Shown piece by piece: positions 57,091 to 64,000 of a stretch of 64,000 bases of DNA. Source of the DNA: Tolypocladium sp. Sup5 PDA-1 (Eukaryota; Ascomycota; Sordariomycetes; Hypocreales; Ophiocordycipitaceae); NCBI GenBank assembly GCA_000750105.3, contig JPHH03000052.1:124001-188000 (forward strand), read 5' to 3'. Positions within the stretch are counted from its first letter, which is position 1. Every line of letters begins with the position of its first letter. The position numbers and the translations under genes are program-made. Under the pieces are notes generated by a model. That model did not search any database. It saw nothing but the letters and a program-made list of their open reading frames with translations, and was not told the origin of the DNA.

Positions 57091-59051
57091 TCACTGCTTT
57101 ACATTCTGGATAAGCCCCGTGACTGGTAGCTCGCCATCGGAATCGGCGATTGGTCTGTGCCGAAGCTGACCGGCCTCGTCATGCTCCGCATCCCATTGCT
57201 TGAGCTCCGGAATCGGTACCTTGACCAAGCGATGGAACTTGGCACCATTATCGTCGACCTCGAGAATCTCCGTCCGAATTTTGTATCCTCGCAACTTTGG
57301 AATAAGATTCATCCACGCGACATAGTAGAGGCCACAAGCAACCATGCTTAATACTGATTAGCCTTAAGGCTCAGGTTTAGTATAATGCATAAAAGGGAAC
57401 TCACACAGCGATGCCAGTAACACAGTACGTCGCGTACCAGAAGCTCACGTCACCTGCGTACGGGCCACCCTCCGGGGGCCACCACGGCATCACGAGGATA
57501 TACACCTGAATGAGGTTGAAGAAGATCAAGAATACGTCCCAGACCCGGAACTCTGACCGGGGGATCTTATTGCGGCTGCGACGGCGGCGAATCAGATAAA
57601 CACCAACAGCCATGGCCATGTTAAACATGCCATCGGGGTATGTTTTTAGACTGACGACAAACTGGAAAGCGTCCCCAGCCGGGGGGGCCACAATCATTAG
57701 AAAAGTCATGGCCCACTTGAGAAGATAAGGACCAAGAGGCGTTCCAAAGGGCCTGGTGGAGACCCAGAATGGCGTGAAAGGAAGCACACCTTGTCGTCCA
57801 ATCTCACGAATCAAGCGTGACTGCCCGATCAGCACGGCGAGGAGGTTGCCGTAAGCGCTGAGTAGAACAAGAATGTTCAGTGCCGTCTCAGCACCGCCCG
57901 AACCAAAAGCTCTGGTGAAGAATATACCGGCCGCAATTTCCTTCGACTGGGCAAAGTCATGCTTATCCACAGCAGCAAAGTAGGCAATGTTGCACAGCAT
58001 GTAGAGAATGGAGACGACCAAGACGGAGAGGAAGCCGTGCTTCTTGATGGACGGAATCGGATTCTTGATCTCATTGACCACGTTGAAGGCGTTGGAGTAG
58101 CCTGAGTAGGAGAAAACGATGCTGACGAGGGCTGAGGCGAGTTTGTTGCCATTTCGGGTCGTACCGTCGAAGGAATCCTGAAAGTTGGCGCCCGGGTTCG
58201 GGACGCGGGAGACGTTGCCGCCCAAGACGACGAAGCCAGTAATGCCGATGAAGACGAGGGTGGCAACCTTTATTGCGCCCAAGATGTTGACCGCCCAGAG
58301 AGAGTATTTGTTATGGACAACGACACCTAATAGCTGTGAGCACTATCTTCCTTTACCTGCGAGTCAACGTACAAATTACGGCAAGGGTATAGGCAGCAAT
58401 TGCCACGCCTTTCATCTCCCAATCCGTTGGCGCCTTTCGTGCAATGCGCCAGACATACCGCGACAATACGATGGCGTTGCTGCTGCTAAATGACAGAATG
58501 ACTGACTGTACGGCGAATGCAATTGGGAAGAAATGCTTGGGGCGCGGGTATGCCTGCTCAAGGTAGACGACCTCGGAGCCGCTGCGATTGGGAAAGTAGC
58601 TGGCAAGTTCGAGATACGTCCCGAAGCCAGCGAAGGCCATGATGGCTCCGATTGCCCAGTAGATGAGGGCAAGGCCAATAGAACCGGTCGAGTTGAGGAT
58701 GTTGCCAGCTACGGGTTTGTCAGCCGCTCATTATTATTATCACGCAGGCTTCACCGGGGACGCACGCGTCGAGAAGATGCCCGTGCCAATCATCTGATTG
58801 ACATTGAGGAAGATAATGGTCAACCATCCCACATGGTAGCCCAGAGGCGAGTTCGACTCAACGGGAGCGCCAACTGCCTCCTGGTATGCTGCTCCAGATC
58901 CGTTACCGCCCTTGACTCGAGTGAAGGCGAGGTCACCGTCGTGGATGACTGCAGGCTCAGAGTCGGACGTGTAGGTACGAGTCGCATGAGACTCGACGGC
59001 GGCGGGTGGCGCGGTAGGCTTTGGGCTGAATCTGCTGAGCAAGCAGGCCAT
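57091..59051 (-). CDS. Amino acid permease, high-affinity methionine permease (MUP1)-like
   Basis: APC-superfamily transporter of 599 residues with about 12 predicted helices. Exons on the minus strand: 59051-58766, 58708-58373, 58326-57405 and 57346-57091. The start is in strong context (ACCATGG). Splicing rebuilds the family's first-helix motif NQMIGTGIFSTPGNIL. Later conserved pieces are IYWAIGAIMAFAGFGTYLEL, FPNRSGSEVVYLEQAYPRP, the helix-6 segment VSIVFSYSGYSNAFNVVNEI (transport core), VSILYMLCNIAYFAAVD and LLSAYGNLLAVLIGQSRLIR. The PRSGGEKNYLE-like signature fits the LAT/MUP1 branch rather than general amino acid permeases. Substrate assignment to methionine is by family only. The third intron uses an AAG acceptor, the weakest junction. 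The gene is divergent from the TauD-like dioxygenase, which would fit joint sulfur scavenging. Confidence 0.9.
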
Positions 59052-60206
59052 GGTGAGCGATATGGCCGTTGTCGTCAATCAACGACCACCGACGTCGACG
59101 GGGAGAAGGAAGATGGAAAGAAGACACGCCATAGAAGCAGTAGAAACAGCGTGCTTAAGCAGCTTTCCACAAATCTGCTGCTTTGGATTTACCAAGCCGC
59201 CCGCCTCGCAGTCTATGCTGCTTCGGACCCCGTGTTGCAATGTCGCAACCGGATCCTTGCACCGACGCCATCTGACCCCGTCTATCCTACGGTTCCACGC
59301 AGGTATGTCTTGCAATGTCGATGTGCTCTTGGCCATTGTGGACTACCCATCATGCTCTTTAAGATGTTGTTTGGGCCATCCTTGCCCCATGACAACAAGG
59401 GTTATTCCGCTAGCCTTCCCTTGCCAATGCCCGAAGGGTTGACCAACCATGCCTGCGCATCCTGTCAAGAACTTTGAAATATTTCAGAAGTCTCGTCACG
59501 TATAAGGAAGCGAATGGATTTGCCACATAACCATCAATCAGATTTCAAGCAGGTAAACTTGAACGATAGTGTGCCTTTTCGCCTGGATATGGCCGACTTG
59601 GGTGTCGATAGTAGCTACCGCTGAATCTAAGCTCTATTGCGCCGAGAAAGTAGTTCCTACCATCGGCATCCGAAAGCGCAGGAGCTGACTGTTTAAATCT
59701 CTTGTGACTCTCTGAACAGGAATCTGGAGTATCTCTTGAGGCACGAGGGCGTCAGCGGTCGTGTCGTGAAGATGATGCCACGACCCTGATACATACATGT
59801 TCTTACGAACCCGTGGGGCACCACTCTACTTCGTACGTCGCGCCACGTTGATCCAAATCCTTCGGCAGCGACAAACCCTGTCGAGTACGTCCGGCACCAC
59901 TCCGGCCCTTCTAGCCTGGTCTCCGTCCGGCACGGCAGGGTGCACGTTGTTTCACCATCCCTGAAAACATAAGAAGAAGGAAAGTATCCGTGCCTCTGCC
60001 GCCTTTCCTATGCAGATTGCGCCATCCCCCTTTCACATTCCGCGATGGCGTCAATGGTCATGCAATATTAATAATAGAAGGTAAGTTTTTCCGAAGCTAT
60101 AAAGTAGCCCGACACTGCCTCTTCGCACACTAATCCCCTCAATTGAGTATCAAAAGGCCTTGCAGCTACCTTGGATACTGAAAGCTAACGAGAAGGCGAA
60201 TCTGCC
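59052..60206. promoter_or_regulatory. Divergent promoter region between the permease and the TauD-like dioxygenase
   Basis: 1155 bp between two divergent start codons, so both promoters lie here. The left 400 bp are open in another frame but motif-free. A motif-family copy (TACTTCGTACG) lies at 59827-59837. No CACGTG or other sulfur-regulator site is recognised by eye. Confidence 0.5.
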
Positions 60207-61598
60207 ATGGCAGTCACAGAGACCAAGGCTGCCGCAGGGCCTCCTGGCCAGCCTGACATTGCCTACACACCCAACTGGGAGACATACCAGGCGCGAGTCA
60301 AGCGGCGCCGCGAGACAGAAGCCCTTCTCCAGACACTACCGGACGGGTTCCCACAGAAGCTCGAGTCGGATCTAGCTTGGGACGGCGCTACTGTGTCGGA
60401 GGACTACGAGTGGTCATATGAGCTGGACCAGTCGGAGCTCACGGAAATTCAACACGCTTTAGATCACTTCAAAGGTAAATGCAATATCTTTGGTTACGAC
60501 TTGTAATGCTAATAACGGTGATCAGCACTGGGGAAACCTCTAGGGGAGATTAGCCAGGAGACGTTCCCACTGCCAATCCTCCACTCAACGTTGCGATCCA
60601 TTTCCAGAGAAATTCACAGCGGCCATGGCTTTAAAGTGGTCCGCGGCGTTCCAGTCAGCAAGTACACACGCGAGGAAAACATCATCATCTATGCTGGTCT
60701 CGCTGTCCATGTCGCCCCAACTCGAGGTCGGCAGGACAATCGATTCAATAACCAACCAGCGGACGTCGTTCTCGCCCACATCAAGGATTTATCTCGCAAA
60801 GTTGACGCCCAAAGCATTGGAGCCCCTGCCTACACGGCTGAGAAACAAGTCTTCCACACAGACATTGGCGACGTTATTGCCCTCTTCGCATTGGCATCCG
60901 CAGAGGAAGGCGGCGAGAGCTACCTCTCGAGCAGCTGGACAGTCTATAATGAGCTAGCAGCCACGCGACCAGACCTAATCAGGACACTTGCTGAGCCATG
61001 GGACGTAGATGAGTAAGGAATTTACTATTTGAAGGAGGGAATGTGTGAGCTTACTAGCATTAAGGTTCGGCAAGACTGGGCCTCCAGGATACATATCGCG
61101 GCCGCTGCTCTATTATCAACCAGCAATCGATAACGATCCTGAGCGACTGATTATACAGTACGCTCGTCGGAGCTTTGTGGGCTACTGGGGGTTGCGTCGG
61201 AGTGCTAATATCCCTCCTATCACGGAGGCCCAAGCCGAGGCCCTTGATGCATTGCATTTTGCCGCCGAGAAGCATGCCGTTGCGCTTGAATTCCGTCCGG
61301 GCGACATTCAATTTGTCAATAATCTCAGCATCTTTCATTCTCGAGCCTCATTCCGCAACTCGGCCAAGAACGAGTACGTTTCCGCCGCATCTTCGGGCCT
61401 CTTTGAGGAAGTGGCTAAAATGAACCCAGACGGCATCTCGTGCGACTCTGGCTTAGTGACGAGGAGCACGCCTGGAAGACGCCGGTGGCTCTACAGGCCA
61501 CATGGGATCGCGTGTACAAGGACGTAAGGAAGGAAAATGAGATATTTCCCTTGGAGCCTACCATTAGGTCGGCAAGCAAGGGTCAAGAGAAGACGTGA
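60207..61598 (+). CDS. TauD/TfdA-like Fe(II)/2-oxoglutarate dioxygenase
   Basis: Oxygenase of 410 residues of the taurine-catabolism dioxygenase family, which uses Fe(II), oxygen and 2-oxoglutarate, for example to release sulfite from sulfonates. Exons: 60207-60474, 60526-61012, 61065-61373 and 61430-61598. The metal ligands are visible: HTDIGD (His and Asp about residue 200) and the distal His in IFHSRASF (about 343). The 2-oxoglutarate-binding Arg is expected in RHLVRLWLSDEEHAWKTP, which appears only after the last splice. The N-terminal region (ETYQARVKRRRETEALLQTL, LGKPLGEISQETFPLP) is as in fungal TauD-like proteins. The second intron has an AAG acceptor. No signal peptide is seen. Substrate unknown: taurine or other sulfonate use is likely but not proven. 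It is divergent from the methionine-permease-like gene. Confidence 0.9.
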
Positions 61599-62668
61599 AT
61601 TTACTACCCATGACCAGCTTGTTGCGGAAACAGATTTAGGTTAAACTTGTTTAACCTTACTTCCAATAGGGAATAGCGAAGGAGACGCTTGGCCCGAGGA
61701 TAAATGTGTGTACTAGCAATAGCTTGACGAATGATAGCGGAGGTGGGCGGTTCAGCACTGCTGGGGATACTTGGCTTGGCCCCCGCAGATGGTATAGAGC
61801 GTCCAAATGTCACGCATTTCGAATATATGAGCGAGCTTCCTGGGGCCACCTTGCCAGATGTGTAGGCCGGGAAGCTGTGCTGGCGCCAACGCGCCTGGTA
61901 AATGAGACTCTCCTAGCATCCCAACCACAGCAGTTGGATGAAGCACAATCGAGTCAAACACATTCATCGCAAACTCCGGTCTTCTTCAGACGACGGAGGT
62001 CTGCCAACTCCGCACTGCTCCAACGGGGACCATGGCATCAACTAACGGTTCCGAGTCCCAAGGGAGGCGTCCTCGAAGCGCTGTGAGAGAGCCTCATCCA
62101 CATCCCTCTCCAACATATAGTCCCTTAATAGCATCAGTCGCAGCCCCTCTGTTGATTTAGTTTTCCTTCATAAACTTACACTCCAGATCGGCAACCATGT
62201 GCGGTGTTATAAACGTCTCCGGACAATACAAGACACCGAAAGCTCCCGGCACGGATTGTAAGGGAGTCGATAACACGCAACTACCGCAACTTCTACGCTG
62301 TACTGCAAAATATGACCTCGGAAAACTGCTCCGGATACACAGTAATCTTTCTCGGAGCTTGTTAATGTGTTGTTTTACGGAGTTAGAACAAACAACTAAG
62401 AATCAAGAGCAGTGGGAAGGGCCAGAAACCCGGGGGAACCCCCCACCGGCGCGGCCTCATATTATTTGGACCGTAGACTCATCAGGTTTATTAAGTAGAA
62501 AATGTAGGAAAGCATGACTTGGCATGTGTGCGCGTGTGTACGTACATGGCTGAGTGTAGACAAGGAAACAAACACTCTGCTAGCTAGTGGCCCTTTTCCC
62601 TCTTTCGCAAGGGCATCGAAGTCTCTAATCTCACAATGCCCAAGTTCGAACTTGCTCTGTAATGTTAA
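61599..62668. other. 3' flank of the dioxygenase, no gene seen
   Basis: About 1 kb of low coding potential. Frames at 61706-62086 and 62197-62517 carry no recognisable domain. Confidence 0.4.
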
Positions 62669-62726
62669 TGCACCCCTTGGTAGCAACATAGTCCACCTGC
62701 ACCCCTTGGTAGCAACATAGTCCACC
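62669..62726 (+). repeat. Two perfect tandem copies of a 29-bp unit
   Basis: The unit starts TGCACCCCTTGGTAGC and ends CATAGTCCACC; copies at 62669-62697 and 62698-62726 are identical and directly adjacent. The unit length is not a multiple of three, and no gene covers it. Confidence 0.9.
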
Positions 62727-63130
62727 CCCAAGAACGCTTTGACGCTGTTTTTTTGGGGCGTCTGAATTCTCTTAGATTTGCTTTTCTACAACTAATAATA
62801 AGAGTACGATCGGGAATCGTGAGCGCCGTACGGATCCGGGCCGCGACGGCGGGCTTGTTCAAGTTAGACAAATTCAACGACAGGACCCCATTCAACAGCG
62901 GCGGGCCACTGGCGGCTAGCACATCAGGGCCGGGGGGACTCAGCAGGTCAGACGGGCCCAATTGAACGAGCTGCTGCTCGAGGCGTTGGGCACGGTCGTA
63001 GCTCTCTCTTCACCACCTCTTGCCTTGGGCAAGGGACTTTTGGAGCCACCGGGCTTGGCGTAGGATCTGCTGGCCTTGGCCCCATTGTTGTTCGACCTTC
63101 TGCTTTCAGTACCGTATGACACGTTAACGG
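62727..63130. other. Intergenic stretch, possible decayed coding sequence
   Basis: A GC-rich block at about 62830-63110 reads on the minus strand as RAQRLEQQLVQLGPSDLLS-like sequence and related short pieces broken by stops. It may be a decayed gene or mobile element, but nothing can be named. Confidence 0.35.
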
Positions 63131-63210
63131 CATGCACAAGTAACCGATAATATGCACGAGTAACCAACAGCATATACGAGGAACTAACATCATGCACGAG
63201 TAACTGATAA
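63131..63210 (+). repeat. Four imperfect tandem copies of a 20-bp unit
   Basis: Units begin CATGCACAAGTAACC, TATGCACGAGTAACC, CATATACGAGGAACT and CATGCACGAGTAACT at 63131, 63151, 63171 and 63191. The first and last are the most alike. A minisatellite in non-coding DNA. Confidence 0.8.
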
Positions 63211-64000
63211 AGTAAGAAAAGGTTCTGTTCATGAAAATGAACGACTCGAACGAATCCGTGAAGGCCAAATGTAAGTTAGGGGCTGCGTCCATCCGATTCG
63301 GAATTGTCATTGACCATTATAAGGCTGCCCCCATGCCTCGTTTGCTCAGTCCTCGGACCCAGGATTAAAGCCCAGAGAGAGTATAGAGGTCAGGGCGTTG
63401 GTATTCACGGACTCGTAGATCTTCATGTCTACTCCCTATTCTGCGTGACCATGTGGCGGCGCGATGGTGGCAACTTTCTTTTGTGTCAGTGTGTCATGAA
63501 TCCACAGGCTCAATGGCAGGCAAGCAATCCCATAGCCATACCCTGAATTGCAAGACCTCCCACGATCCAGCTGTAAACGGTGATGGGGGGACGAGTGTGG
63601 AAAATGGACACTCCTTTGTATTTCCTACTCAGAAAGACTTTGCGTTAGTGATCAATCTACCTATTCGACCTATTGGTAAGGCAAAAGCCTCGACCACACT
63701 TGCAAGACTTCCGAATTATCATTTGACACTTCTCCAAACATCGATGGCCTTTCAGCACATGGTACGAAGAGGGGTATTAGGCAAGTAGTGCTAAGGAAAC
63801 CCCACACAAATATAGCGGAAGGTTATAAGAAGAAAGAAAAATCGAGACAAAGAATAATGACGAGTTAAATAAAATATTAGGCTTTAGCGTTTAGTACATG
63901 TAGTTTACAAGCTATTTATAACTTGAAGCGTTGGGCCTTCCTCAGCCGAGCTCCGAACTTGTAAAAGATAAGAGGCAATGGAATCATGACGACACAAATA
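63211..64000. other. Right-hand end of the window, no gene seen
   Basis: About 0.8 kb, becoming AT-rich after 63800. Short frames at 63304-63788 lack motifs. A gene may begin or end beyond the window edge. Confidence 0.4.

Noticed and set aside
1..64000. Secondary-metabolite gene cluster, CRISPR array or prokaryotic defence system
   Set aside because: No polyketide synthase, peptide synthetase or terpene synthase motif is seen; regularly spaced repeats of CRISPR type are absent and the DNA is clearly fungal nuclear.

Overview
The window is nuclear DNA of a filamentous ascomycete, most likely a Sordariomycete and plausibly Hypocreales. The genes are cut by many 46-139 bp GT...AG introns. The families are typical of these fungi: PDR-type ABC transporter, Zn(II)2Cys6 regulators, PTH11-like and CFEM receptors, Ist2-type anoctamin, and a Tc1/mariner transposon. 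There are no operons and no rRNA or recognisable tRNA. All gene models were built by hand from reading frames, splice sites and remembered family motifs; no database search was possible.

Layout, left half. 0.6-5.5 kb (+): a full-length PDR/ABC-G multidrug transporter. 6.7-8.5 kb (-): a secreted amidase. 9.4-10.7 kb (-): a PTH11/rhodopsin-type membrane protein. 14.4-16.5 kb (+): a Zn2Cys6 regulator. 16.5-19.1 kb: a degenerate stretch. 19.1-26.5 kb: a compact set of three genes, namely a regulator with two complete Zn2Cys6 clusters in tandem (-), a divergently transcribed sugar transporter (+), and a convergent CFEM-domain GPCR-like gene (-). 28.3-28.9 kb: a broken cupin gene. 29.4 kb (-): a GNAT acetyltransferase. 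30.6-33.0 kb (+): an Ist2/TMEM16 membrane protein. 33.3-34.5 kb (-): a homoserine-acetyltransferase-like hydrolase. 35.8-37.4 kb (+): a family 3 glycosidase of the NagZ type.

Layout, right half. This part mixes sound genes with an unusually dense set of relics. Sound genes: a Rossmann-fold epimerase/NmrA-like protein (40.1-41.3 kb), a three-module cysteine-rich single-pass membrane protein (43.2-45.1 kb), a seven-helix integral membrane protein (51.5-52.3 kb), and a divergent pair made of a methionine-permease-like transporter (57.1-59.1 kb, -) and a TauD-like dioxygenase (60.2-61.6 kb, +). Relics: a monocarboxylate transporter (37.5-39.3 kb), an arylsulfotransferase truncated head-to-head against a sedolisin fragment (46.7-48.3 kb), an ACC deaminase with a large internal deletion (53.3-54.0 kb), a small Gly/Ala-rich protein (54.1-54.7 kb) and a secreted alpha/beta hydrolase (55.0-56.4 kb). 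An intact Tc1/mariner element with 38-bp terminal inverted repeats sits among them at 48.6-50.1 kb.

How the genes may work together (inference). The two-cluster regulator, sugar transporter and receptor look like a local regulate-import-sense module. The methionine permease and TauD-like pair suggest a sulfur-scavenging function under a shared promoter. A short motif built from TACGGAGTA / TACGAAGTA and its complements recurs across the intergenic DNA and also forms the tips of the transposon. The strongest candidates for novelty are the tandem-cluster regulator with its neighbours, the three-module cysteine-rich surface protein, and the motif-transposon coincidence.
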